In this document: piece after piece, positions 23,860 to 35,532 of the stretch
Layout: each line of letters begins with the position of its first letter
Position numbering within the stretch: the first letter of the stretch is position 1
Origin: Krasilnikovozyma curviuscula
Taxonomy: Eukaryota; Basidiomycota; Tremellomycetes; Cystofilobasidiales; Mrakiaceae
Direction of reading: 5' to 3'
Assembly (NCBI GenBank): GCA_014825775.1
Contig: MVAQ01000083.1
Span: forward strand, 1-64,000
DNA length: 64,000 bases
The notes under the pieces: generated by a model
Told to the model about the DNA's origin: nothing
Databases searched by the model: none
What the model saw: only the letters and a program-made list of their open reading frames with translations
Program-made: the position numbers and the translations under genes

Positions 23860-26095
23860 ATGGCAGCTGCAGTCCCTAAACTCAATATCGACGACCTCAT
23901 CCTCGTCGAATCCTCATCAAACAGCTCAGATTCTGAATCTGAAGAGGAAGTAAGCCTCAGAACTTCTGGAAGGGCGAGTGGAAGGCCTTTCGGGAAGGGG
24001 AAGGGGAAAGGGGAGGAGGAGCCTCTGATTGATCTATTAGAGTCACAGGTGCTCAGTAGGAGCCCTGAAGTAGATGAAACCTACAGGATGTGGTCTGTTC
24101 AAGGTTAGATTCGTGCTCTCTTTCCGCCTTAGGTCTGCTTAGAAGGTGACACTCACTGTCCCTTCCCCAGCAAATGGCCCAACTTCGATGCCAGCCTATC
24201 CCCCACCAGATCCCGTATTCCATCCTACAACCACAAGATCTCCTTTAGCAGCAGACGTATTCTTCCCATCCAGGTCGAATTCCTTGTGTGCTTTTATTTG
24301 TAACGGTCGCTCAGTCCTGGTACCCCTTCCAACTTCATTTTCAGTGAATCCATTCCCTGTTCAGAATTCTGTGTTAACATTTTGATCTGACTTCTTCTCA
24401 CTTTTGTTCTTTAGGAAGCTAAGAAAAAGGCTGCAAAAGTCTTCTCGTTACCGGAAAACCGAATCGAAATACAGTCATTGTTTAACGGCAACATGGTACC
24501 AATCGATGAGTCAGCTTGGGAATTCTGCAACAAAAGCGAGCTTCTGTTTGATTTAGAAGATGAGGTAGTGGACGCGCAGATACCTCATCTTCGACGATCG
24601 GCTTCTGCTGGAAGGTGGGCCTGCTTCTCCCTTGGAATCCTTCAACTCAAGTCTGACGCCGAAATTCCACCTTAAATAGTACTTATAACGGATCTTACAG
24701 ACCACCCCTTGCTCAACAACCGAAGTCAAAGAGCGTCAATGGCAGCGTTCATGGCTCGATAACGGAGTAAGTTTCCTGACCGTAAAATCTGGTTACAGAG
24801 CTCAACCATTTAATCCTCCTGATTCAAAATATTTCAGGGAGGACGAAAACGCTGGTAGCAATATTCGATCATCCGCAGGACGACGAGCACCGTCTCCGCG
24901 ACCACTACCGCGACCTGGGCCACAGTAAGTAAACCTCCTTCAATAGGCCGGCCATCACTCCTTCTTTTAGTTCATTCTTGGTCGAATTCAATACTTCATA
25001 TCCAGATCTTCCACCACCACGATGGGCAACGTTGGACATGTCATTCCAGGAAGTCCTGACTCGAGGTACGGTGTTGTTGCTAACAAGGTTGGAATCCATA
25101 AACTAATGCACTGACTTCGTGGAATAGGCGTCAGAGTGTATCATCCAGCCAGTCTGCTGATTCCATGACTAGGGATGCTGAGCTTGTCGTTAGGTTGAGA
25201 TCAGCTGCAGAAACCAACCCACAAAACGCTGCTGCTCAGTATGCGTTCGGGTAAGTCGTTTTGTAGCTCCAACCTTGAGTGCTGGTTTACAAGTTGGTGG
25301 AACAAGCCTAATACTTGTTCAATAAATTTTTTTCCAGGAGCTACTTCCTCAATCGAAAATTACCGAAAGAAGGCCTCAGCTCACTTGCAGTAGCTGTGGA
25401 GTTGAACAAAGGTAGCGCGTCGTATTTGAATGCACTTGGGTCAGTCGTCTTTTCCCCCGATCTGAAATTCTTGAAGATGAATATATTCTTCTCAATCCAA
25501 ATCAACAAATCTATTATCGAGTATGTAGAAGGTGTCAATTCGATCTCGATCACCATGATGCTGCTCTAGCAAGCTGGAAAAAGGCCGTCGATATCGAGCC
25601 TACTCAACACTTCTACTGGAACAACCTTGGGTAAGATGATCCTCTTCATGAGTCTTCGCTTTTCCTCTGACTCTCTGGTTCATGTCTTTTCTAGCCGCTG
25701 CTATCTGAAACTTCAACAGTTCTCGAACTCACGAAATGCTTTTCAAAAGGCGATCGGTCTCGCACCAACCAATGCTCTGTATTACGTCAATCTGGGCAGT
25801 TGCTTCCTTGAGCAAGGTCTTTTTCGTGATGCGTTGATCAATCTGAACATGGCTTCAAAGCACGATTCGCAGCTACATTTAACGCCGGCTTTCAAAGTAC
25901 TGATGGGGTGAGTTTACTCCTTTGGCCTGTAAGGAGATCATAAACTTTGAACCTAACTTTCATTACTATCTTTTTTTATGTAGGAGAATCCATATAGGAC
26001 AAGGGGATAAGAATACGGCGAGAAGGTGGTTTTCTGAAGCTGTTGTGCTTGACCCTAGCAGCGATGTCCCTGTCGAGTTTCGCATGCGAGTATGA
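23860..26095 (+). CDS. Disordered-linker and TPR-repeat protein
   Basis: Start at 23860 (MAAAVPKLNIDDLILVESSS). The N-terminal half is acidic and Ser-rich, with a Gly/Lys patch (GKGKGKGEEE). Then come EAKKKAAKVFSLPENRIEIQ, acidic FDLEDEVVDAQ, and a Ser/Pro/Arg-rich linker. The C-terminal half (25.1-26.1 kb, five or more exons) consists of TPR-like helical pairs: AAAQYAFGSYFLNRKLPKEG, ALASWKKAVDIEPTQHFYWN, AFQKAIGLAPTNALYYVNLG, ALINLNMASKHDSQ and ARRWFSEAVVLDPSSD. TPR arrays bind partner proteins, and the partner here is unknown. One mid-gene junction (24.28-24.42 kb) is not certain. Ends TGA 26093-26095. Confidence 0.6.
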
Positions 26096-26252
26096 AACTT
26101 TGCTGTAGAATATTTGTGGTTCTGCATCCATTTTTATGTTTTTCTTCTTATCGAACAGGTATTGTAAGTACCAGCGCGATGATGAAAATATATATATCCC
26201 AATTTAAACGAGCAATAAACCAGCGAACATCAACGGAAAACTCCACTTCTAG

Positions 26253-27656
26253 TTACCTAGAGTATTGTATCTGTATGGAGTGTAGTATGCGGGGTTCGTT
26301 GCTGTAATCACCAATCTCATGACGTGGACCATCGTCCTGGTTTCGAAGTCTTTCACTACCATCGCCGGAAGCAGCCAACTCATCTTTCTCTCCAACAGCA
26401 GCAGCACTTCCTTTTACACCTCCAACCTCTTCGCCATATTCTCCTCCAGCGTAGTATTCACCGTGATCCATGGAATTGTTATGTCTCCTCTTGAAGAAGA
26501 ACCAGAGCAAGAAAGCCATGACAGATATGGCAACCACACCGCCAACCACTCCACCAGCAACCGCCCCTACAGGCACACTGCCGAGAATAGAAGATGTCAA
26601 ACATAGATAATTGGTAAGAGACGAGGTCATGCTCACCCAGAAGACGTGTTCACAATTGGAGATGGGGTTGGAGTTCCAGACGACTGGATCGAAGACAAGG
26701 AGGATGTCGTAGAAAATCATCTTGCTGAAATGCTCGTTATGGAGGTGGATGTGGCGGTGGTAGTTGTCAAGCATGACAGGTCTGATGACGCCCCGACTGT
26801 CAGAAGTCCTGAGGAGCCACCTGTTCTTCCTAGTGAATCGGTGGTCATGATCATGTCTGGGAAAGACGGGAAGTCTATCAGATCAAGAAGCGCGATCAGA
26901 ATTCTAGTATTACTCACAGGTGGTTCCTGGCTGTTGATTGACCCTCCAATTGTAGCTGTTAGCAGTGATAGCATTCGCAATGACAAAAGCTTCCCCCCCT
27001 GGAATCACACCAACTGCAGTAACAGGGTAGCTGGAGTTCCAAGTAAGCCCAAGGACACTACATGTGGGTACATTTGATGTGGTGCTGATGTCGAAGGAAA
27101 AGGCTTGAGTTTGAGCTCGCAAGGTGCAAGCTGTTGAGCCCGAAATGACCGACATCTTCGGTGATACAACAGAGTTCTGCAAGCTGACAGAACAAAAAAA
27201 TTGACACTAATTAGTAACAATGAAAGCGGTTAGATGTCAAATTCAAATGCAACTTACCCGGTAGCATCGGAGAATACTGTCACGAAAGACACCCCAGGGT
27301 CTAAATCTACGTAGAGGTCAGTCGAACCTATTCCAGTTGCCGAGTTGTATTCCGAATTAGATATTGAGTAGTTTGCTGGGTAGTCGAAGACACCCTAGAA
27401 GTTTGAACGTGACGTCGGGAATGGTGAGCCAAAAGCAAATTGTGGGAAGCGAAACGGCAGCAGGGTTTCGTCATCAAAGGATAAAACGTACCACAATAGC
27501 AATGTGAACTGGGAGTACTACATTGCTATAAGTGAATGAGAGTATGGAACAGGATGCAACTTGGGTGGCTGAAGATTGTGTGAGCGTGAAGCAATCAACA
27601 TGCAACACGCAAGCAAAGAAGGCGACAATGATAGACAACCTCATCAACATGTCCAT
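26253..27656 (-). CDS. Single-TM surface protein with Ser/Thr stalk (possible premature stop)
   Basis: Signal peptide MDMLMRLSIIVAFFACVLHV, then an ectodomain of a type common in basidiomycete single-TM proteins: SCSILSFTYSN, YVDLDPGVSFVTVFSDATG, SGSTACTLRAQ, TCSVLGLTWNSSYPVTAV and GGEAFVIANAITANSYNW. The SDATG segment is typical. A Ser/Thr stalk follows, then TM GAVAGGVVGGVVAISVMAFL followed by KRRHN, and a cytosolic tail of about 80 residues. In the simplest reading an in-frame TGA (26717-26719) separates the stalk (TSITSISAR) from FSTTSSLSSIQ and the TM. An unseen intron could remove it, otherwise the product would be secreted or the gene broken. A palindrome lies 259 bases upstream. Confidence 0.6.
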
Positions 27657-27914
27657 CCTGACTTATTAGTTCTAACTAGAAATATAGCTGTAACGCCAGA
27701 TTCAACTTAAGGATTTATTCTCTGACTTATTGCCAGGATTTAATGCCACTGAAGATCAAAATAAACTGGGCTTACCAAAACTGAACTACACCTCGCGTCC
27801 TCTGGGTGATAGTGAACTCTTCAACAAAAGATGGGTATGTTTATAGAGTGGCTAGATGAAATACGAAGACTTGAAGTATGGTTTCTGGCTAAAAATTGCG
27901 GGTCGGCCCACCGC

Positions 27915-27926
27915 ACTTTCGAAAGT
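27915..27926. promoter_or_regulatory. ACTTTYRAAAGT palindrome
   Basis: Exact self-complementary copy (ACTTTCGAAAGT), 259 bases upstream of the start at 27656 (minus). Confidence 0.7.
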
Positions 27927-28329
27927 AGGCTAGCTGGAGCAATGAGCCAGCCAAGGCCCACCTCCCAATCCAGGCCCTTTCCTTCAGCCTATCAAATTTC
28001 GGAAGAAAAAATATGAAAACTGGTGTCTTGTAAGTACAACGTGCTTATCCACGCTGCTCATCCGCGACGAGTGATTGAGTTTACATACGAATGATCGACT
28101 TTTATCACAGCCTTGTGATCATTTCTGACTCTGTATACCTTACCCAAAAGACCTTCCTCAATATTAAATAGACCATGCCCTAATCGAATGACGCAGTTGT
28201 AAACTTCAATTAATAGAGCGGCAAGTGTGGTAGAGTTCCTTGAGGTTCAAACCTTAAACGGCTTTCGATCGAGTGAACTGTCACTGTCACAGCAGCGGCC
28301 TCGTCTCCAACGGCAGATATCAACAGTGA

Positions 28330-28341
28330 ACTTTTAAAAGT
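28330..28341. promoter_or_regulatory. ACTTTYRAAAGT palindrome
   Basis: Exact copy (ACTTTTAAAAGT), 160 bases upstream of the start at 28501 (plus). Confidence 0.7.
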
Positions 28342-28500
28342 AGCTGTTTGTTTGTGACCTTCTGTTAAAAAATCTTGACAACGACATTACATCAGAAAAA
28401 TACTGGACTAACCTCAGTTGGCATCTCTCCGATTGTAACCTTCAACCTTGAAGCTCACCTTCTCTCCTGTCTCCCGTCCCTCTCCCTCTCAGAAACCGAC

Positions 28501-29605
28501 ATGTCGCACTTTAATTACACTACAGTTCAGCCTCAGTTGAATAATCAAATGAAGTTTCCCACATGGAATGTGGCCAATATGCCAGTAGATGCTCAAGGAA
28601 TGAGGGACTGGTCTATTGACATTTCAGTTGCAGCAAACCACCTACCCGTCAGTGCATCTGAGTGGTCGTATGTCTTACACCTTAGGAAAATTTTAAAATG
28701 CACTTTAATGATCTGACAATAACTTTTCAACAGTCTTCAAACCTGGCTTTGGTGAGGTCGTGTGGTGTTTTGCTGGGTCCGGGCTTCGTTTTACTCATAT
28801 TTCCTAATTCTCTGCTAGCGCTGGACCTATTTTTGCTAGAATGAAGAGACGACTTCAACACCTTCAAAGTACAGGGCTTCCCTTGAAGTATCAAGGTTCA
28901 GGTTGGGGTGAGTTCATCGTGCAAATTCGAATTACTCTGCCCTGCTGATTGACGTCAAACTCAGACTCTGAGCTAAGCTCAGATTGTATCATGTTCTCTA
29001 TGTGTGGTCTTATTTGCCTAAAGGATGTTCGAAGGTAAGATTTTATTAGTAACTTTCGTTTCCGTTCCTCCTGACTCACTGCTTGATACATTTTGAAGGG
29101 ACATGAGAGCTCGCTACCGCATTCGTGATGAAAACGATCACAGCATTCTCATTTGGAGAACTCAAGGAGGTACTGCTCAAATGGAGTATGAGCTGGCGTT
29201 GGAAGAGTCTTACTTGCGGGAACAGGATAAGAGCTTCTACAAAGTTGTAAACCCTCTTCCGTCACTTGTCGAATCCTTTGTCGGTACTTATCCAAATTCT
29301 TTCAGAGTAACTTTGCTCCCCACAAGAGTTACATTGAGCCTCTTGAACAGCTTCATAATCCACAAAAGAACCCTCCTCCAGTCCCTTCGCCGCAATACCC
29401 ACTACAACCTCAGCTACAACAAACGCAACAACTGTATCAACAACAACAGCAGCTACATCAATCTCAGCAAACTCTGCTACATCAAACACGCCAATCCCAG
29501 TCACCTGTCCATGACCCTCTTCCGCAGCATGGTGTGCAGTCTCAGAATACTCCATTCACCAGAGTCATCGAAGAAGCAGCGCCAGATGGTGTTTACAAGT
29601 GGTAA
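28501..29605 (+). CDS. PLAC8-like protein with Gln-rich tail
   Basis: Six exons. MSHFNYTTVQPQLNNQ..., then EWSSLQTWLCAGPIFARMKR, RLQHLQSTGLPLKYQGSGW, DSELSSDCIMFSMCGLICLK, DVRRDMRARYRIRDENDHSI, and AQMEYELALEESYLRE. The order matches fungal PLAC8 (Cys-rich) proteins: the R-L-x-H-L-Q segment, a D-C cysteine segment, R-x-R-Y-x-I, and a final E-L-x-L-E-E. The cysteines normally found between R-Y-x-I and E-L-x-L-E-E are absent (ILIWRTQGGTAQM). The tail is Gln/Pro-rich and ends DGVYKW, TAA 29603-29605. PLAC8 proteins are membrane-associated, and some affect metal tolerance or cell size. The role here is unknown, and the cysteine loss suggests divergence. Confidence 0.6.
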
Positions 29606-30401
29606 CCTGTCAGCTTACTTATGAATTTCTAGAATCAAAGAATGAATTGGACTATAATACATTGTTGCGCTCAATAGATTCGCTTCCATTGATTGTGATC
29701 ACTCGTTCCCAGTTGGTGGCGCAGCGTTGGTTTGCGATTCCAATGAATAAAGAGTAGATAGAGGAGGTGAGGATAGGCGGAGGTAAATTACTTTGAAGAG
29801 AGATATATCTTGCGAATGGCAGTGTTGGGATATATAAATAGAGGTCAGGGGATAGGCTTTACATACATAGGGTATACTCGCTCTCAGAGCTATAGTTGAT
29901 TAGTAGGTCTTCATTCATTTGACTACTTCTCCTTCACCACTGCAAGTTCTAGTCAACTGCCAATTGCATCGTCGCTTGACATGCAAGCTTTTAAATTTTT
30001 ACTTTATTTTCGAACTTACATTATTCGAAAAGACGCAAGAGCAGCAAAGATTGTTTTTGGACACGGACTTCCTGCCATGGAGACGGAGCATATGACATAG
30101 TTCCGACCTTCTAACGCAATTTTCATACTCCAAGATAGTTCCTGTCTACTGTTAAAAGATGGCTGTCTCCTCGGTTCTCGTTCAGAAGCGCTCCTCGCAT
30201 ACCTTTGACTTTCAAAAGTGCTAATTCAGACTTTCGCAAGTGACAACAAGAGAACATTTTTGTCCCATCGGTCCTTTGTTGGATCTAGCCTTTATATATA
30301 TATATATACATAAACGGAGGGCTGACTCCTTTTCTGATCTCAATTGCCATTCAGAATCTCTTATTTCAAACGCATCTCGTTTGTTCAGTTACAATCCAGA
30401 C
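29606..30401. other. Intergenic region with palindrome and TA repeat
   Basis: Carries an exact palindrome at 30208 and a short TA dinucleotide run around 30292-30308, just upstream of the start at 30402. No exon was seen. Confidence 0.6.
30208..30219. promoter_or_regulatory. ACTTTYRAAAGT palindrome
   Basis: Exact copy (ACTTTCAAAAGT), 183 bases upstream of the start at 30402 (plus). Confidence 0.7.
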
Positions 30402-31574
30402 ATGAACAGATTCTCCTCTGTGCTATTCATTGCTCTTCTTGGCTTTTATAAGCTCCAAATTGTATCTGGTGAGTTGCTTGGGCTGCGTTCTCATTGCACG
30501 AGATGAAACTGAACCACACTTGCTTCTAGCATGGTCGTATACCAATGTTAGTCTCGAGTGGAATGCTAACTCTGTGAGTAATACTCTCTTCTTGAGTATA
30601 GGTACATGTAACTGAAAACTTTACCTGCTGTTCCAAGTGCTCTGCATGTTATGCGATCAACACTGCTCGAGCTTCCACCAGTGCTTGTTATACAGCTTTA
30701 GAGTATGCAGACGACTACGTTACCGTGAGTTAGAAGAACTACAACCTTGCCTTCGAAATGCATCAGCTGAAACTCTTTTTGACATTTTCTTTATATGTGA
30801 CTGAAGTGTTACTGTACCGACAGCGCAATTAGTCTGATCAGCGCAGTAAGTGTATCATTTGACAACATCTTCCAGCTATAATCAAACATATTTCACTTAA
30901 ACTGATTCTTTTTCCGTAGTGTCAAGACAGCTGCTCCAGTCTTCAGTACCTTTTGACTTATACGGATGGCAGTACCGCCTATATCACCGAAAGTGCTTAC
31001 AACAACTGTAAGTGGTCGTCAAAATGATTTCTGTTTTCAAGACTGAAACATTCTTATGAAATGATGGTTTTCCTCCGTAGACTTCCTCACAGATTGGTAT
31101 GATTATCTCGCTTTCGTCTTTTTGTCTCTTGAGGGGGCAGTGACCGATCCATCGATTGTTTTATATCAATTCCAGTGCTAACGCCAATGCCACTGTGATC
31201 GCAGCCGGAGGAGGAAGTACTTCACCCGTCGCTGCACCCATCACCACCACTGTCCCGGCTCAAGTTTCTACTATTCCCACTCCTTCTTTCACTTCCAAGT
31301 CCACTACCACGCCAGTTTCAAACACTCCGATCACTACCCCTGCGGCTAACACTCTCCCATTCGTCGCCGCCACCTTGTCATCTTCAATCAGCGTTGCTAC
31401 GCCCGCAACATCCTCGTGAGTTGAAGCTAGTCTAAGAACTTTCTGCTTGGCGCCCAGCTGACCAATCTGTTCTCAACTAAAAGGAAAGCAAGTGGTGCTG
31501 ATCGAACCTCCACAATGGTTGTTGGTACCACCAGTGCTGCCATTGCAATCGTCATAGGCGCCTTCATGTTGTGA
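30402..31574 (+). CDS. Single-module cysteine-rich, probably GPI-anchored protein
   Basis: Eight exons that join in frame. Signal MNRFSSVLFIALLGFYKLQI (phase 1), WSYTNVSLEWNANS (phase 0), TCCSKCSACYAINTARASTS (phase 0), CYCTDSAISLISA (phase 0), CQDSCSSLQYLLTYTDGSTA (phase 1), mini-exon YFLTD (phase 2), then CANANATVIAAGGG and a Thr/Pro/Ser stalk. The C-terminus is hydrophobic without a basic tail (TTSAAIAIVIGAFML, TGA 31572-31574), as in GPI signals. The module matches the TM-anchored gene at 38537, so one ectodomain is used with different anchors. It is probably a cell-surface protein of unknown ligand. Confidence 0.7.
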
Positions 31575-32053
31575 AGGAATACCGAGGGTGAGAGTTCTAC
31601 CTGTGCACTGAATACGTAAAGCTGCATTATTAGAAAGTGGTTTTATATTCAGAGAATTCGTTCCCCAGATTCGATGATTACAAATTTACATACCTGCATT
31701 CATTTCCCCCTCCTCTCCCTTTCTCATTACTTTTCTCTCGTGACTTTTTTCGATTCGTTCATTTTATTGTCATGAGATGGTGCTGTCAGCCTGTAAGAAG
31801 TGCTTATGTCAGAATATCAGTTTGAGAAGACGAAAACAAAAAGCCAAATTGCCACCTAGCAGCCTAGTGTATGCAGTCCAGATATGATTCATAATGTTTT
31901 GCTAGCGTTAGCTGGAAAAAAATATCAAAGTCGATTTGATTACACTCATTCTCGAGTAAAAGTGAGGTTTTAGGGTCGAGGATCACAATTTACGCTTTTC
32001 ATATGGAGCTGGCCCATATATTCCAAATATTGTTGATATAGCATATATAAACC
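31575..32053. other. Convergent 3' flanks
   Basis: Pyrimidine- and A/T-rich flanks between two convergent genes. No further feature was seen. Confidence 0.5.
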
Positions 32054-35000
32054 TCAAGCTACAATGATACGAGCTGATCCAGCAACCTGATAACAGAAGA
32101 GCATCTGATTAATGATGGGAGAAATAGCCGACAGGTTATCAGAATTTGCTTACCTGTCCACCGATCTTGCAACGCGCCTGGATCTCGGCGCGACCAAACG
32201 AGAGTAGAACCTGGATGTCATCTGAGAAGAGATTAAATGATAAGTTAAGGTCAAATGAAGGTCAAATTAAGAGACTGTTGAATGTGCGGCGTGGTCAACT
32301 CACAGACCGAGAACATCTGCCCATCTTTCATGCTCTGTTCCCTCCGACCAGGCGGGAAGCCTTGTGGAATTGTCACCTCAACATCGAACAACTTTCGTAC
32401 GCCTGTCATGGAACAAGTTTAGAAGTGATGACAGAATAAGCGGGTCTTTGAGAACGTGGGCGAACCTGGAGTATGAATGACGCGAGGTAGCATCGTCTCG
32501 CGGGATTCGTAAAACTCGACAGTGGTACCTGTCTTCCCAGAAAAGTCTTCCAGAGCAATCTCGAAGTCTGATGCGCACCACTGATCATCATCAATTTCTT
32601 CACCCTGGAAAGCAGATCCATCTTGTCAGCATGAAGCTGGCTGTGTTGGAAAGAGGGAAAACTCACGTAGTGAAGAAGGCAGGAGAAATTGTTGGTGACG
32701 ATTTTCTGACCGCGACGGCCAATTTCAACGATTCGTTGAGGATCATAGTCGGCCTCTTCACCAAGTCGAAGATCTCGCTTTGTCTTGACGCCGAAGAAAG
32801 CGGGCGCTGACGGGGATCGGAGCAGGTCGTCAGTCTTTGGAGTTACCCCGAAGATTAGGAAAGAATATCACGGACATATGCGAGTCCTAATAGATTTATA
32901 GATTCCGAATCTACAAGCACCGAGGACCACGGCTTTAGACCCTCTGCGGAGCAGTGGATTTATTCAGTAAAGACTCTTCGAAAGGACGCAATGAGAAAAA
33001 CTAACCCATGCCTGTCTTCCGGTTGGATAACGGAAGTTCCTTGACTTCCTTGGATCACTGCGGAAAATGTGGGAGTTTAGAAACAGTTCCGTCTTCGGGA
33101 GCTGTACAAACATCTATCCTTGAGGGATCGTGAACTCACGTTTCGATCTGAGGTACTGTGAAGAACCCATACCTCCAGCAGCAAAGATTACCTATTTATA
33201 CGACGAAACTGTCAGTTTACGAGCACAAACCCGAAGCAACACAAGACAATGGTGAAGCTCACTTTACTCTTGCCTTCACGAGAGGTTTGATGAGCTTGAG
33301 CAGCTTTGACTATAGGATCAACATGCGGAACAAACGCTTGTTCGACCAGTTCCCTTATGGATAAAACACTCGTCTACTCAGTGCGCTGTCACACGGTGAT
33401 AGAGGACATATGAAACGAACTCACCAAGGAAGCTCTACGACCCCTTGATCGAACTCGTGAGGAGAACCAATCTGAAGGTAGATGGTCGATGAACGGTTCT
33501 CTAAGTTGAAGTCTAGTTTGATTGTGTCCTTGAATACTTTCATTCCCGCCGCAATATGATGATCCTGGAACTGGCCGTAGAAATTGGCCTGTAAGTAATC
33601 CACCAGGATGTAGTAGAAAGACTCGTCAATGAATGTTCCGCCGTGGAAAAGGCCTTTAGTCGATAGGACCGCAGACAGTGAGCAAGCATATCAACAAAGG
33701 AGAATCGAGAACAGAGAGATCTCACAACGATCAACGCCGATATCCACCTCTTTCATTTCCAGATGCGGAGAAACTGCTAAGACTTGATAAGAGGTGAGAT
33801 CCTATACAGGGCCTTAATCAGTTTCTCCCTAAAACGAGTGCAATAGCAAGAGAGAAAAGGCTTACAATTGTTCCTCCACCCGCATCAACGACAGTGAAAA
33901 TATCTTTTACTCTGAAAGGTTGAGCCTCTTTCTTCATTGTCTCATACTATACAAACATCAGTTAGCTGTCAGCCATGATGAGCAATGCTGAGGAGGTGAC
34001 AAGGCAAAAAATAATGTTTCTCACGCAGTACAGCGCACTCGCTTCAGGTTCGGTACAGAATTCTAGATTTCTAGATTCCAGATCAGAGATTAGACCACAA
34101 CGAAAAGCCTGGGTACGAAGTCCGTTCAGGATCTCAGGCTCTAGGATAGAAAGCAGTCAGTAAAGAGGGCAAAGGAAACACATCTCAAGGAAACCCACTT
34201 TGCCAAGCAACGGGGATTGTCAGAACATAGTGAACTTTCTGGTTCTTCACCAGGTTATTGATCCAATCAGCTCCCCTGGCAATCTTGATGTTCTCCATGG
34301 CCGAATGGTGGAGCTTGCCCAGGTAGTCACCGTAGACCTCAAAGGCGCTGATTCCATCGGGGAGTTGACGGTGGGGTTTGGACATGTGCTCTTGAGAAAC
34401 TGTACCTGGAGCAATATGAACTGGTATTACAGTATTAAAGTAAAATCAGTAATTTCCAGAAATATAATCCATGTGATCAAAATCCTCACGCTTGAACCAC
34501 TCTACGCGTTTGATGTTCTCCCTCATCAATTTTCCTTCATTCCATTGAGGCAAGTTGCATGTTGCACCCCAGGTGTCAAGGAGCTTAGGACGACCATGAG
34601 GACTACAATGTTATCAAATCACTCTTAGTCAGCGAAAGATAATGCGAGGTAAGAAAACCTAGTCAAACTCACTTTAGGGAATAAAGCAGGACTGATGGAA
34701 CCTTGAATGAGCTAGCACCATCCGGCCATTTGTCAAGGATATTTGGTTCACCACTATGAACCATCTAAGTCAGTGTGTTTTTCATTTTAGTACAGGCGAA
34801 GAGACGTTCACTCACACCTCTCCAGCCACAGATCTGTACAGAAAGGCAGCTCCAGCTTGAGTTTAGGAAAAGAAAGTTAGTTACGAGAATGCAAGGCACA
34901 ACTGATGAGTTTGGCGCCCTCACATCCTGTTGTTCCAATGTCGTAGCTAATCACGAACTTTTCGCCGATTTCCATCCGCGCCTCCCGCTGCTTCACGCCA

Positions 35001-35209
35001 GTAGCCACTTCATCTCGGTCACCATTCACACCTGGAGGAGGTGCTGCAGGAGGAGGAGTACCCGGAGGAGGAACTGCTGCATATCCAGGCTGCATCTGCA
35101 TCTGCTGCTGCCATTGCGGCTGTTGCACGGACGGTGGCTGCTGCTCATGTGGGTATGGCTGCTGCAATGGGTATGGAGGAGCTGCCTCTTTGGAATGTGA
35201 GCATCCCAT
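32054..35209 (-). CDS. HSPA12-like Hsp70-family ATPase with MGCS N-terminus
   Basis: Start at 35209: MGCSHSKEAAPPYPLQQPYP, then a Pro/Gln-rich leader. The Hsp70/actin-type ATPase fold follows: phosphate-1 motif VISYDIGTTGSGAAF (across an intron), KVPSVLLYS, WGATCNLP and VEWFK. Next come HYVLTIPVAWQ, EPEASALYC, the phosphate-2 motif FTVVDAGGGTIDLTSY, and the adenosine-type motif VIFAAGGMGSSQYLR. The C-terminal part ends VAGSARIIVA (TGA 32054-32056). Eleven or more exons. The absence of a classical Hsp70 substrate domain and the leader fit the divergent HSPA12-like group common in fungi. G2, C3 and S4 with nearby basic residues suggest N-myristoylation and palmitoylation, hence membrane attachment (inference). 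It shares a 323-base divergent promoter with the gene at 35533. Confidence 0.7.
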
Positions 35210-35336
35210 CTTGAATCTTTATCCTTTGATCTTGAACGACAAGAATGATCTATTGCACTCTTTTCTGACCTCAAAAAACATTTCGCATTCATTTCGACCC
35301 CGGAGGGGCGGAAAACCCACCGGTGCCATTGTACCA

Positions 35337-35348
35337 ACTTTCGAAAGT
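35337..35348. promoter_or_regulatory. ACTTTYRAAAGT palindrome
   Basis: Exact self-complementary copy (ACTTTCGAAAGT), 128 bases upstream of the start at 35209 (minus) and 185 bases upstream of 35533 (plus). Confidence 0.7.
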
Positions 35349-35397
35349 ATGAAACTCCAAATCTAGACCTTGCGCACCAACGCTTGATACTGCTGCT

Positions 35398-35409
35398 ACT
35401 TTCGGAAGT
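35398..35409. promoter_or_regulatory. ACTTTYRAAAGT-like site, one mismatch
   Basis: ACTTTCGGAAGT, one base off the consensus, 124 bases upstream of the start at 35533. Confidence 0.5.
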
Positions 35410-35532
35410 GATTCAAGATATAGGTCTCTTTCGTAATGGTGTGTGAACAATTTTCACCCTTCCCACAGCTCAAACCATCTCACCACATTTGTGGTTTTCG
35501 TTCCAACAGTCGCTTGCTCACTATAACCCAGA

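Larger units (their letters stand above)
27657..28500. other. Divergent intergenic region with two palindromes
   Basis: Shared upstream region of the single-TM gene (minus) and the PLAC8-like gene (plus). Exact palindromes lie at 27915 and 28330, one near each start. Confidence 0.6.
35210..35532. promoter_or_regulatory. Divergent promoter region
   Basis: 323 bases between the HSPA12-like gene and the single-TM gene. It contains one exact palindrome (35337) and one one-mismatch copy (35398). Confidence 0.65.

Noticed and set aside
30285..30310. TA-rich run as a TATA-type core promoter of special kind
   Set aside because: It is a simple TA dinucleotide repeat; it may help promoter opening but nothing more specific can be claimed.
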